Assembly: GCA_012522875.1 (NCBI GenBank)
Contig: JAAYJP010000074.1
Location: 1 to 18,973 of the forward strand
From: Clostridiales bacterium
Lineage (GTDB): Bacteria > Bacillota > Clostridia > Christensenellales > Aristaeellaceae
Direction: 5' to 3'
Length of the DNA: 18,973 bases
Positions 1 to 7,380 of the stretch are shown here, piece after piece. Made by a program: the position numbers and the translations under genes. Below the pieces are notes generated by a model. It searched no databases and had not been told where the DNA came from. It worked only from the letters and a program-made list of their open reading frames with translations. Numbering within the stretch: position 1 is the first letter of the stretch; each line of letters opens with the position of its first letter.

Positions 1-953
1 ATGGCAACCCGAAGCTCAAAGCGCTGGGCTGGCATGAGGAAGCCCTGGGCAAAAACGCCGTGGCCGGCGGGTTCCAGGGCCAGCGCGCCTGGACGGACTG
101 GCTGCCCAACGCCGACTTCACCGAAGCCATCATGGCCTCCACCTTCGACTGGAATGGTGCCCGCCAGCCCACGGCTTTTGCCACTGAGAACGACACCCTA
201 AACGGCCTGTCCATGCTGCTGGGAACGCTTGTCACCAACACGGCTCCCTGCTTCCATGACGTGCGCACCTACTGGAGCCCGGACGCTGTGGAGCGGGTAG
301 CCGGCTGGAAGCCTGAGGGAAAGGCCGCCAACGGCTTTATCCACCTGATCAACTCCGGCGCCACTGCCCTTGACGGCACCGGCGCTGCAAAAAACGGCAA
401 GGGCGAAGGCTGCATGAAGCCCTTCTGGGAGATGACGGAATCTGACATCAAGGCCTGCCTGGAAGCCACCGACTGGGAGCGTGCCAACTATGAGTACTTC
501 CGGGGAGGCGGCTTTTCCAGCCACTTCAAAAACGAGGCTTCCATGCCCGTCACCCTGCTGCGGCTGAACATTGTGGAGGGTGTTGGCCCGGTGCTCCAGA
601 TCGCCGAGGGGGAGACGGTGCGCCTGCCCGATGAGGTGCATGAACTGATCATGAACCGTACTGACCGCACCTGGCCCTGCACCTGGTTTGCCCCCACCCT
701 TACCGGCGAGGGGCCATTCCGGGATGTCTACTCCGTCATGGCCAACTGGGGCGCCAACCACGGCGTCACCGTGTACGGCCATGTGGGCGCCGACCTGCTG
801 ACCCTGGCGGCGATGCTGCGCATCCCGGTGAACATGCACAATGTACCGGTTGAGGAGGTTTACCGGCCCCATGCCTGGGCCGCTTACGGCACCCAGGACA
901 TGCAGGCCGCCGACTACAAGGCCTGTGAAACCTATGGCCCACTGTATGGCTGA
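1..953 (+). CDS. fucI: L-fucose isomerase, C-terminal part (5' end outside window)
   Basis: Ketol isomerase that interconverts L-fucose and L-fuculose (often also D-arabinose and D-ribulose) in the cytoplasm. The frame is open from base 3, so the gene begins upstream of the window; 316 residues are present, against about 590 for E. coli FucI. Hallmarks of the family are clear: FQGQRAWTDW, the metal-site segment ATENDTLNG, DVRTYWSPDAVERV, HLINSG, EYFRGGG, GPVLQIAEG, SVMANWGANHG, and the C-terminal MHNV (His codon at 837-839), matching the Mn-binding Asp and His regions of E. coli FucI as I recall them. The end GPLYG is typical, so the C terminus is intact. It is followed after 79 bases by araM on the same strand. 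No fuculokinase or fuculose-1-phosphate aldolase is seen downstream, so the substrate may not be fucose. Confidence 0.93.
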   Translation, partial: GNPKLKALGWHEEALGKNAVAGGFQGQRAWTDWLPNADFTEAIMASTFDWNGARQPTAFATENDTLNGLSMLLGTLVTNTAPCFHDVRTYWSPDAVERVAGWKPEGKAANGFIHLINSGATALDGTGAAKNGKGEGCMKPFWEMTESDIKACLEATDWERANYEYFRGGGFSSHFKNEASMPVTLLRLNIVEGVGPVLQIAEGETVRLPDEVHELIMNRTDRTWPCTWFAPTLTGEGPFRDVYSVMANWGANHGVTVYGHVGADLLTLAAMLRIPVNMHNVPVEEVYRPHAWAAYGTQDMQAADYKACETYGPLYG

Positions 954-981
954 GTCAAACGCATAAGGATGCTGCTACCGG

Positions 982-1001
982 GGGGGCTTGAGCAAGCCCC
1001 C
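982..1001 (+). terminator. Hairpin between fucI and araM (weak terminator or attenuator)
   Basis: An 8-bp perfect GC-rich stem (982-989 with 994-1001) closes a 4-base loop and is followed by only three T residues, then CC. The short T tract suggests partial termination or mRNA end protection after fucI rather than full termination. The araM ribosome site lies about 20 bases further on, so the stem does not block it. Confidence 0.45.
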
Positions 1002-1032
1002 TTTCCGGTTGAGGAACATAAGGGAGGACCCT

Positions 1033-2379
1033 ATGCCCGATTTTACAGGGATGGCGCTTCAGGAGCTGCTCAGGCCGGAGGGCTTTGACTGTGCATGCGG
1101 CAGGCATCACCAGGCGGGCTTACGCCATGCCCGCATTGGAAAAGGGGCGCTGGAAGCGCTCAACGGATATCTCAGAGCGCTTCATATCACCCGGCCCTTT
1201 GTGTTCTGCGATGAGAATACCCATTTGGCCGCAGGCGCCAGGGTTGCCAAAATACTTCAGGCTTCGGGAATACCCCACACCCTCTACATCCTGCCTTCCG
1301 GCCATCCGGAACCGGATGAGATGGCCTGCGGCGGGCTGCTGATGGCCGTTGACCCCAGGTGTGACGGGGTGCTTGCGGTAGGCAGCGGGGTGATCAATGA
1401 CACCGGCAAGGTGCTGGCCCATGCGCTCAGGCTCCCCCTGATGTGTGTGGCCACTGCCCCTTCCATGGACGGTTATGCCTCAGACTCATCCTCCATGGTG
1501 CGCAGAGGCGTGAAGGTTTCCCTGTATAACGCCTGCCCGCAGGCGCTCATCGCTGATACGGATATCCTGGCGAACGCCCCCATGCGCCTGCTTCAGGCCG
1601 GCCTGGGTGACATGCTGGCCAAATACTGCTCCATCTGCGAGTGGCGCATTGCCAACCTGGTGATTGGCGAATACTACTGTGAGGACATCGCCGCCCTCAT
1701 GCGCCAGGCGCTAAAACGGGTGCGCGCGGCGGCGCCCAGGCTGAAGGAGAGGGACGCTGTGGCAGTGGAAGAGATCACGCAGGGCCTGGTATTGTCCGGC
1801 ATCGCCATGGCCTTCGCGGGTGTTTCCCGCCCTGCCAGCGGCCTGGAGCATTATTTCTCCCACATCTGGGAGATGATGGCGCTGTCGCGGGGCCTTCCCG
1901 TGGAGCTGCACGGCATTCAGGTGGGCATCGGTACGCTGCTCACAATCAATATCTGGGGAAAGCTCAAACATCAGATACCAAGCCGTAAAACGGCCCAGGC
2001 GTTCATCGACGGCCTGGATGAAGCGGCCTGGGAGGACAGGGTGCGCCGCGTGTTTGGCCAGGCGGCGGAAACCATTCTCAAAACCGCCAGGGCTGAGGGC
2101 CGAAATGACAAGGCGGCCCACGCCAAAAGGCTGCAGGTCAGCCTTGGGGAATGGCCCCAAATCCAAAAAATCGCGCAGGAGGAACTGCCGGCTTATCAGG
2201 AAGTGCGCGGGCTGATGGAAAGCCTGCAGATGCCCCTGGCCCCCGGGGACATAGGGTTTACCCGGGAGGATACGGTGGACGCGCTCATGGGCGCACGGGA
2301 GATCCGGGACAAGTATCTGACCTCTTCCCTTCTGTGGGATCTGGGGCTTTTGTACACCAAAGCGCCTGAGTGGCTGTAG
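1033..2379 (+). CDS. araM: AraM/EgsA-type sn-glycerol-1-phosphate dehydrogenase family protein
   Basis: Belongs to the iron-alcohol-dehydrogenase-like superfamily, AraM/EgsA branch, which reduces dihydroxyacetone phosphate to sn-glycerol 1-phosphate with NAD(P)H. Seen in the 448-residue product: nucleotide-binding GVLAVGSGVINDTGK, the substrate loop TAPSMDGYASDSSSM, and three probable metal ligands: Asp193 (GLGDMLAKY), His273 (LEHYFSHIW) and His293 (ELHGIQVG). The ATG at 1033 was chosen over a TTG at 988 because AGGGAGG sits just upstream and the TTG lies inside the hairpin. It is longer than B. subtilis AraM (about 394), with an extra C-terminal stretch. In a sugar operon it could use DHAP made by an aldolase, or act on another polyol phosphate or sugar; the family is certain, the substrate is not. 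The symbol is by family only. Confidence 0.87.
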   Translation: MPDFTGMALQELLRPEGFDCACGRHHQAGLRHARIGKGALEALNGYLRALHITRPFVFCDENTHLAAGARVAKILQASGIPHTLYILPSGHPEPDEMACGGLLMAVDPRCDGVLAVGSGVINDTGKVLAHALRLPLMCVATAPSMDGYASDSSSMVRRGVKVSLYNACPQALIADTDILANAPMRLLQAGLGDMLAKYCSICEWRIANLVIGEYYCEDIAALMRQALKRVRAAAPRLKERDAVAVEEITQGLVLSGIAMAFAGVSRPASGLEHYFSHIWEMMALSRGLPVELHGIQVGIGTLLTINIWGKLKHQIPSRKTAQAFIDGLDEAAWEDRVRRVFGQAAETILKTARAEGRNDKAAHAKRLQVSLGEWPQIQKIAQEELPAYQEVRGLMESLQMPLAPGDIGFTREDTVDALMGAREIRDKYLTSSLLWDLGLLYTKAPEWL

Positions 2380-2394
2380 GCAACAAGCATATTA

Positions 2395-2408
2395 CCGGGA
2401 TTTCCCGG
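2395..2408. repeat. Perfect 6-bp inverted repeat just after araM
   Basis: CCGGGA and TCCCGG arms are separated by TT. The element lies 16 bases after the araM stop and 8 bases before the candidate -35 of the transporter promoter. It could be a short stem-loop or part of an operator. No T tract follows. Confidence 0.35.
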
Positions 2409-2415
2409 GATTGAG

Positions 2416-2452
2416 TTGACTTTATGCGGTTGCCTTGATAGCATAAATATGC
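2416..2452 (+). promoter_or_regulatory. Candidate promoter with overlapping operator-like inverted repeats, upstream of the ABC importer
   Basis: TTGACT (2416-2421) matches the -35 consensus at five positions, and TAGCAT (2439-2444) lies 17 bases further as a 4/6 match to -10. Two symmetric elements overlap them: TTTATGC (2421-2427) with GCATAAA (2441-2447), spaced 13 bases, and a tight GCATA-AA-TATGC (2441-2452). A repressor bound here would cover the -35 and -10, as expected for a sugar-responsive regulator. No regulator gene is in the window. The promoter call is inference from sequence alone; the importer could also be read through from araM. Confidence 0.45.
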
Positions 2453-2524
2453 AATGCGAATCGCGCTGAGCAGGGGGTGAGTGAGGTTCAACCAAGCCTG
2501 TTTCCTGTTGTCCGCGGCGGGATA

Positions 2525-3376
2525 ATGAAAAAAGCCAAACCCTACCTGTTTGTCCTGCCGATCCTGGTTTTCGCGGTGGGCTTTGTTTACTACCCGTTCT
2601 TCAAGACTTTTTTGTTCAGTTTCAGCACCGTTAACGCCAAGGGTGTCATCACGGGCTTCGCGGGGCTGGACAACTTCACTTATCTGTTCTCCAGGAGGGA
2701 CTTCGGAATCGCCCTGCGGAACACGCTGAAAATCACCGCCATCAATGTGCCCGTCACGGTGTTTATCACGATGGGCCTGGCGCTCCTGGCCACAAAAAAG
2801 CGGCGGCTCAGCCCCGTGTATGAAACCATGTTCACCCTGCCCATGGCAATTGCCATGTCGGCAGCGGCCATGATTTTCAAGGTTCTTCTGAACCCCACCG
2901 TGGGCTGGCTGAACTATGCCCTGGGGCTTGATATCGGCTGGTACCAGAGCCGGGAATACGCCCTGTACGGCATCCTGATGCTCACCGTCTGGATGGGCAT
3001 CGGCTTTGATTTCCTGTTGTTCCTTTCCGCTTTCCGGGCAGTGCCGGATCAGCTGATGGAAGCGGGCACCATGGATGGCGCAGGGCCCCGGTCCCGTTTT
3101 TTCCGGATACAGCTGCCGCTGATTTCACCCACCATTCTTTATGTGGCGCTGACCAACATGGTGCTTGCCATGATGGTGTCGGGCCCTGTCATCATCCTGA
3201 CCCAGGGCGGTCCTGCCCGGGCCACCACCACGCTCATTTTCATGATGTACAATTCCGGCTATGGCTCGGCCAACTACAGCCTGTCCGCCTGCATCAGCCT
3301 GGTGGCCTTTGCCCTCACCTTCTCCCTGGCGCTGATGGCGTTCTGGGTTGAGCGCAAACGGGTGCATTACCAATGA
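2525..3376 (+). CDS. Carbohydrate ABC transporter permease (MalF/UgpA type, CUT1)
   Basis: First membrane subunit of a carbohydrate importer, 283 residues. An N-terminal membrane segment (PYLFVLPILVFAVGFVYY) is followed by further hydrophobic segments, giving the usual six. The cytoplasmic EAA loop that contacts the ATPase is clear: EAGTMDGAGPRSRFF followed by IQLPLISP. The ATG at 2525, just after GGCGGGATA, was preferred to a GTG at 2477 because it gives the typical MKKAKPYLFVLP start, although its ribosome site is only moderate. It overlaps the second permease by 4 bases (ATGA). No ATP-binding subunit is in the window, which is common for CUT1 systems in Firmicutes that share an MsmK/UgpC-type ATPase encoded elsewhere. 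Confidence 0.92.
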   Translation: MKKAKPYLFVLPILVFAVGFVYYPFFKTFLFSFSTVNAKGVITGFAGLDNFTYLFSRRDFGIALRNTLKITAINVPVTVFITMGLALLATKKRRLSPVYETMFTLPMAIAMSAAAMIFKVLLNPTVGWLNYALGLDIGWYQSREYALYGILMLTVWMGIGFDFLLFLSAFRAVPDQLMEAGTMDGAGPRSRFFRIQLPLISPTILYVALTNMVLAMMVSGPVIILTQGGPARATTTLIFMMYNSGYGSANYSLSACISLVAFALTFSLALMAFWVERKRVHYQ

Positions 3377-4212
3377 GCGGCATGAAGCGGCGGCAATTGT
3401 GGGGCGGCATCGCGGTGCAGGCTGCGGCCCTGGCGCTGGGGCTCGTCATCATATTCCCCATCGTGTACGGTATCCTGGGGGCTTTTAAGTCCCCTGCGGA
3501 GTTCTCTGCCTATCCGCCCACTTTCTGGCCCGAAAGCTTCGCCTATACCCGGAATTTTCGGGATGCTTTCGCCCGGGTGCCTTTTCTGCGCTTCGGCTTC
3601 AACTCCCTGGTGGTGGCGTTCATTGGCACCGTGATGAGGCTTCTGTTTGCGGTTTTAGCCGCGTTTGCCTTTGCGTTTTATGATTTCCGTTGTAAAAACG
3701 CGCTGTTCCTGGCCGTCCTGGCCACCATGATGCTCCCTGGGGATACGCTGCTTGTGACCAATTTCCTGACGGTAAGCCGGCTCAGGCTCCTTGACAGCTA
3801 CCTGGGCATGGCCATTACGTCCTTTGTGGGGGCCACGCAGATGTTTATGCTGCGCCAGTCCTTTCTCACCTTTCCCCGGGAACTGAAGGACGCGGGGCAG
3901 GTGGACGGCTGCGGCGACCTACGTTTTCTGGCGACGGTTCTCCTGCCCATGTCAAAGCCTGTCCTGGTGACGCTGTTTGTGCAAAGCTTCGTAACCCTGT
4001 GGAACGCCTACCTCTGGCCCCTGCTTGTCACCAACTCCAATCATATGCGCACCATCCAGGTGGGTATCACCATGATCACCTCTTTTGAGGATACCAACTA
4101 TCACCTGGTGCTGGCGGGAGTTGCCCTGTCGCTTCTCCCTTCATTCCTGCTGTTTATCCTCCTCAGGCGCAACATCCAGCGCAACATGACCGGCGGTGCC
4201 CTGGTGGGCTGA
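3373..4212 (+). CDS. Carbohydrate ABC transporter permease (MalG/UgpE type, CUT1)
   Basis: Second membrane subunit, 279 residues, pairing with the preceding permease. An N-terminal membrane helix (ALALGLVIIFPIVYGILGAF) is followed by a typical extracytoplasmic stretch and several more helices. The EAA-like loop reads DAGQVDGCGDLRFLATVLLP, with Asp in place of the usual Glu at its first position. The start overlaps the previous stop as ATGA, so translation is probably coupled. The C-terminal RRNIQRNMTGGALVG is the usual MalG-type ending, RG[IV]T-GAVKG, in a divergent form. The sugar transported cannot be told from the permeases; the neighbouring enzymes suggest a monosaccharide, deoxysugar or polyol. 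Confidence 0.92.
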   Translation: MSGMKRRQLWGGIAVQAAALALGLVIIFPIVYGILGAFKSPAEFSAYPPTFWPESFAYTRNFRDAFARVPFLRFGFNSLVVAFIGTVMRLLFAVLAAFAFAFYDFRCKNALFLAVLATMMLPGDTLLVTNFLTVSRLRLLDSYLGMAITSFVGATQMFMLRQSFLTFPRELKDAGQVDGCGDLRFLATVLLPMSKPVLVTLFVQSFVTLWNAYLWPLLVTNSNHMRTIQVGITMITSFEDTNYHLVLAGVALSLLPSFLLFILLRRNIQRNMTGGALVG

Positions 4213-4230
4213 CCCCAGAGATGTTTTTGC

Positions 4231-4247
4231 GGAAGGCGGCCCCTTCC
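4231..4247 (+). other. Small stem-loop ahead of the binding-protein gene
   Basis: GGAAGG (4231-4236) and CCTTCC (4242-4247) form a 6-bp stem with a 5-base loop in the 69-base gap before the binding protein. There is no T tract. It may mark an mRNA processing or stability site that lets the binding protein be made in excess over the permeases. This is weak evidence from sequence only. Confidence 0.25.
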
Positions 4248-4281
4248 CTGAAGACAGGATCACAAAAAAAGGAGAAACATC

Positions 4282-5604
4282 ATGTTGAAGAGAATGCTCC
4301 CCCTGCTGCTTGTGGCAGCCATGGCCCTCACCCCTGGAGCTTATGCCCAGGAGCCAGCACAGCCTGTATCCCTTCTCTTCTGGCACTCCATGTCAGACGA
4401 GGCCGGCGTGCTGGTGGACAAATTTGTCACGCAGTTCAACGCCACCATCGGCAAGGACAGGCAAATCTCCGTGGAAGCGGTGTTCCAGGGCCAGTATTCC
4501 GATGCCACCACCAAGCTCAACAGCATCCTGACAGCGGAAGACTATGCGCAGCTGCCTGATGTGATGAACCTGGACGCCACGGGAAAGGTAGCCTATTTCA
4601 ACTCCGGGCGTGCCTGGACGCTGGACGACGCGCTGGCGGCTGACCCTGGCTATGATATCAGCCAGATCCTGCCCATCACCCTGAGCAACTGGGAATTTTC
4701 GGGCGTCCGGCTGGGGATGCCCTTCGCGGCCTCCACCACCATCATGTTCTACAACAAGACGATGCTGGACGAGGCGGGGGCCATGGCGCCTGAAACCTTC
4801 CAGGACATCATATCCCTGAGCGAAAAGCTGCCGGAGAAGTCGGCCGGGGGCCTTGATGTCCTGGCCTATTCCGTGGTGCCTAACACGCCCACTCTGGCCA
4901 ACTGGCTGGGGCAGCTGGGCAGCTATGTGGTGAACAACAAAAATGGCTCTGAGGCCATGGCGACGGGGCTGGAATGCCTTGAAAACGGCGCCCTTGAAAC
5001 CTTTTTGACGGAATGGAAGGCCATGTATGACGCAGGCGCCCTGACCAATGCCGCCGGCACCACCGACCAGTTTGTGGCGGGGCAGCTGGCTGTCCTCACC
5101 ACCTCATCCTCCAATGTCACCTCCCTGCTTGAAAAAATCGGGGGCGCTTTTGAACTGGGCGCCGGGTTCTACCCCCGGGTCAACGCGCAGGCCAGCGATG
5201 GCGCCACCGTGTCCGGCAGCTGTGTTGTGATGTTTGACAAGCAGGATGAAGCCAGAAAGGCCGCGGCCTGGGAACTGGTCAAATACCTGGCCTCCCCGGA
5301 GGTGCAGGCAGAATTCGCTGCCGCCACAGGCTATGTGCCGGTGAACACGGCGGCGCAGGAGATGGCGGAGTATAAGGCCCTGGTGGCCGGGACCCCCCAG
5401 TACGCTGTGGCTGGCGAGCAGCTCGCCATCACGCCTGCGGACATGAAGAGCGTGACTGTGGGCCCCGCCAAGGACTTCTACTATGCCATCCAGGACAATA
5501 TTGCCATGATGCTGGACGAGGGTTTATCTGTGGCGGAGACAGTGGAAATGATGGCCGATGATCTGCAGGGCTTGCTGTACCAGTACGAGCAGGCGAACAA
5601 GTAA
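4282..5604 (+). CDS. Carbohydrate ABC transporter substrate-binding protein (family 1)
   Basis: Extracytoplasmic sugar-binding subunit of the importer, 440 residues, the usual size for family 1 (MalE/UgpB-like) proteins. A signal peptide is visible: LKR, a hydrophobic core (LPLLLVAAMAL), then PGAYA with a predicted signal peptidase I cut after Ala22. The start has a strong site (AAAGGAG, 8 bases before ATG). Family features include LLFWHSMSDEAG near the mature N terminus, MFYNKTMLDEAGAM mid-protein, FVAGQLAVLTTSSSNV, and AAWELVKYLASPEVQAEFAAATGYVPVN near the C-terminal lobe. There is no Cys near the signal cleavage site, so no lipobox. A Gram-positive binding protein would normally be a lipoprotein; this one may be released or tethered another way. 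The ligand is unknown. Confidence 0.93.
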   Translation: MLKRMLPLLLVAAMALTPGAYAQEPAQPVSLLFWHSMSDEAGVLVDKFVTQFNATIGKDRQISVEAVFQGQYSDATTKLNSILTAEDYAQLPDVMNLDATGKVAYFNSGRAWTLDDALAADPGYDISQILPITLSNWEFSGVRLGMPFAASTTIMFYNKTMLDEAGAMAPETFQDIISLSEKLPEKSAGGLDVLAYSVVPNTPTLANWLGQLGSYVVNNKNGSEAMATGLECLENGALETFLTEWKAMYDAGALTNAAGTTDQFVAGQLAVLTTSSSNVTSLLEKIGGAFELGAGFYPRVNAQASDGATVSGSCVVMFDKQDEARKAAAWELVKYLASPEVQAEFAAATGYVPVNTAAQEMAEYKALVAGTPQYAVAGEQLAITPADMKSVTVGPAKDFYYAIQDNIAMMLDEGLSVAETVEMMADDLQGLLYQYEQANK

Positions 5605-5615
5605 AAGGGATCCGC

Positions 5616-5656
5616 GCATCAGCGGGGAGCCTTTCTGCCTGGCTCCCCGCTGATGC
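5616..5656 (+). other. Perfect 16-bp stem-loop after the binding-protein gene
   Basis: Arms 5616-5631 and 5641-5656 are perfectly complementary over 16 bp with a 9-base loop, starting 12 bases after the stop codon. No T run follows; the AAGGAG site of the next gene begins about 13 bases later. This looks like an intercistronic mRNA stabiliser that protects the upstream binding-protein message, analogous in position to the malE-malF stem-loop region, rather than a terminator. Confidence 0.7.
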
Positions 5657-5683
5657 CTGCCCCATAATAAGGAGTATCTTCAT

Positions 5684-6589
5684 ATGATTGCGCTTTCCAC
5701 ATCCACCAACATCTGCGCTTTTGCACCGGCAGGGAAACGCAACGGCATCCCCTGGTGCGTGGATGCCTGCGCCCGGGCCGGCTACCGGGTGCTGGATGTA
5801 AACCTTTGCGAGGCGATGAACCCGGATTCGCCGCTGTGCGGGGATGAATGGGAAGATTATGTGCGCAGGATCGCCCGGATGGGACGTGACGCGGGGGTGG
5901 TGTTCAACCAAACGCACCTGCCTTACTATGACCTGTTCCGCCCCATGGACAAGGAGAGAAAGCAAATGATGGAGGCGCTGATACGGCGCAGCATTATCGC
6001 TTCCGGGATCCTGGGCGTGCGCTGGGCGGTGACCCATCCCGGCACGGTGTATGAGGCTGGGGCAGACATGGCAGTTTCCCATGAGCGCAATCTGGCGTAT
6101 TTCGCGCCCCATGTTGCCCTGGCGCGCCAGGCAGGCATCGGCATCGCCCTGGAGAATGATTTCGAGTACAAGGTACCCCCATACCAGCGGATCTTCTGTG
6201 CGGAGGTGGGGGAACTGTGTAAGCTGGTGGACGCATTTGCTGAACCGGAGCGCGTGGGTATCTGCTATGATTTTGGCCACGCCCACCTTACCGGCGGTTT
6301 CCACCGCCGGAACCTGGGCCGTATTGGCAAAAGGCTGAAAGCCACCCATGTGGCGGACAACCATGGGAAAGCGGACGAGCACCTGATGCCCTTCTACGGC
6401 ACCATTGACTGGGCCCAGGCTATGGCGGGCCTTCATGACATCGGATTTACCGGGGAAATCACCTACGAAATCCAGGAGTTCGGGCGAAACCTTCCCAACG
6501 CCCTGAAGCCCCTGATGATTGAGCACTCACTGGCGATCGGCAAAGAACTCCAGAAACTATATGAGAGAGCGGAGGGGAATATCCCATGA
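5684..6589 (+). CDS. TIM-barrel sugar (phosphate) isomerase/epimerase, AP-endonuclease-2 family
   Basis: A 301-residue cytoplasmic enzyme of the xylose-isomerase-like TIM-barrel superfamily, whose members isomerise or epimerise ketoses and related sugars. Probable metal-binding residues are seen at strand ends: Glu in GIALENDF, Asp and His in CYDFGHAHL, His in THVADNHG, and Glu in ITYEIQEFG. The N-terminal half carries VFNQTHLPYYDLFRP, a typical substrate-loop pattern. The ATG at 5684 has AAGGAG about 8 bases upstream. The stop overlaps the aldolase start (ATGATG), so the two are coupled. It could be a 3-epimerase, an isomerase, or a sugar-phosphate version; sequence does not decide. Confidence 0.85.
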   Translation: MIALSTSTNICAFAPAGKRNGIPWCVDACARAGYRVLDVNLCEAMNPDSPLCGDEWEDYVRRIARMGRDAGVVFNQTHLPYYDLFRPMDKERKQMMEALIRRSIIASGILGVRWAVTHPGTVYEAGADMAVSHERNLAYFAPHVALARQAGIGIALENDFEYKVPPYQRIFCAEVGELCKLVDAFAEPERVGICYDFGHAHLTGGFHRRNLGRIGKRLKATHVADNHGKADEHLMPFYGTIDWAQAMAGLHDIGFTGEITYEIQEFGRNLPNALKPLMIEHSLAIGKELQKLYERAEGNIP

Positions 6590-7380
6590 TGAAATCCAGG
6601 ATGCGCCACTTTTTTGGACCTGACGGCCGTGCCTTTGTGCTGGCCATGGATCACGCAGCACTGATGCCTTCGCCGGCGCTAAAAGATCCGGGACATGTGG
6701 CCAGGGAGGCCGCGGCCGGCGGGGTGGATGCCTTTTTGGCCACCTTTGGGATTGTCAAGGCATTTTCAAAGGATTTCGGCCGTGCGGGGATCATTTTGAG
6801 AGGGGACGGGGGCGCATCAGCGCTGAAAAAACCCATGGGATGCCTGGAGGCGTTGTACAGGGCTGAGGACGCGCTGCGCCTGGGGGCGGACGCCATGCTG
6901 GTGATGGGCTATCCCGGATCCGAGAACAATGAACATACCCTGGGCTATCTGGCTCGCCTGGCGGCAGATTGCGATCGCTGGGGCCTGCCCCTGGGAGCGG
7001 AGATGCTGCCCTATGGCTTTGAAAAGCCTTTGGGGATCACACCCTGGTCGGTGGAAAATGTCGCTTTTGCCGCGCGCCAGGGGGTGGAGTTGGGAGCTGA
7101 TTTCATCAAGACCGCCTTTGTGGGCGGCGAGCGTTTCCGGGAGGTGGCAGACCATTGCCCCGCCCCTGTGCTGGTCCTGGGCGGGAGCGATAACCAGGGG
7201 CTGGAGGCTCTGCTCCATGGAGTGAAAGAGGCGCTTGGCTTTGGCGCGCGGGGAGTCATCATGGGCCGCAACATTTACCGGCATGAGAACATCGCCCGGG
7301 TTTGCGCGGCGGTAGCGGCTGTGGTGCATGGGGATGCGGATGTGAAAGAAGCGTTGAAGCTGGCCGGAGGTGTCCAATGA
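6586..7380 (+). CDS. Class I aldolase of the DhnA/LsrF (DeoC-like) family
   Basis: Predicted Schiff-base aldolase, 264 residues, cleaving a ketose phosphate or related compound in the cytoplasm. Seen: FVLAMDHA near the N terminus (family consensus A-[ML]-DH), and the catalytic-lysine segment GADFIKTAFVGG with Lys175 as the likely Schiff base. The phosphate-binding end carries VLVLGGSDNQG and ARGVIMGRNIYRHEN, where the Gly-Arg-N-I/V pattern is typical of DhnA and LsrF. Two ATGs (6586 and 6589) are possible; 6586 gives the ATGA overlap with the previous gene. Substrates in this family include fructose 1,6-bisphosphate, phospho-AI-2, tagatose bisphosphate and 6-deoxy-6-sulfofructose phosphate, so the actual substrate is open. 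Coupling to the epimerase and dehydrogenase argues for a dedicated sugar pathway. Confidence 0.84.
   Translation: MMKSRMRHFFGPDGRAFVLAMDHAALMPSPALKDPGHVAREAAAGGVDAFLATFGIVKAFSKDFGRAGIILRGDGGASALKKPMGCLEALYRAEDALRLGADAMLVMGYPGSENNEHTLGYLARLAADCDRWGLPLGAEMLPYGFEKPLGITPWSVENVAFAARQGVELGADFIKTAFVGGERFREVADHCPAPVLVLGGSDNQGLEALLHGVKEALGFGARGVIMGRNIYRHENIARVCAAVAAVVHGDADVKEALKLAGGVQ

Noticed and set aside
198..872. Open frame on minus opposite fucI
   Set aside because: The + strand encodes an unmistakable fucose isomerase here; the minus frame has no ribosome site and reads like the GC-rich shadow of it.
2449..2464. Possible catabolite-responsive (cre) element downstream of the importer promoter
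   Set aside because: ATGCAATGCG is out of register with the cre consensus at the central CG, so only the general symmetry was kept as a finding.
2477..2524. GTG start adding 16 residues to the first permease
   Set aside because: No ribosome site upstream, and the ATG at 2525 gives the normal short N terminus before the first membrane helix.
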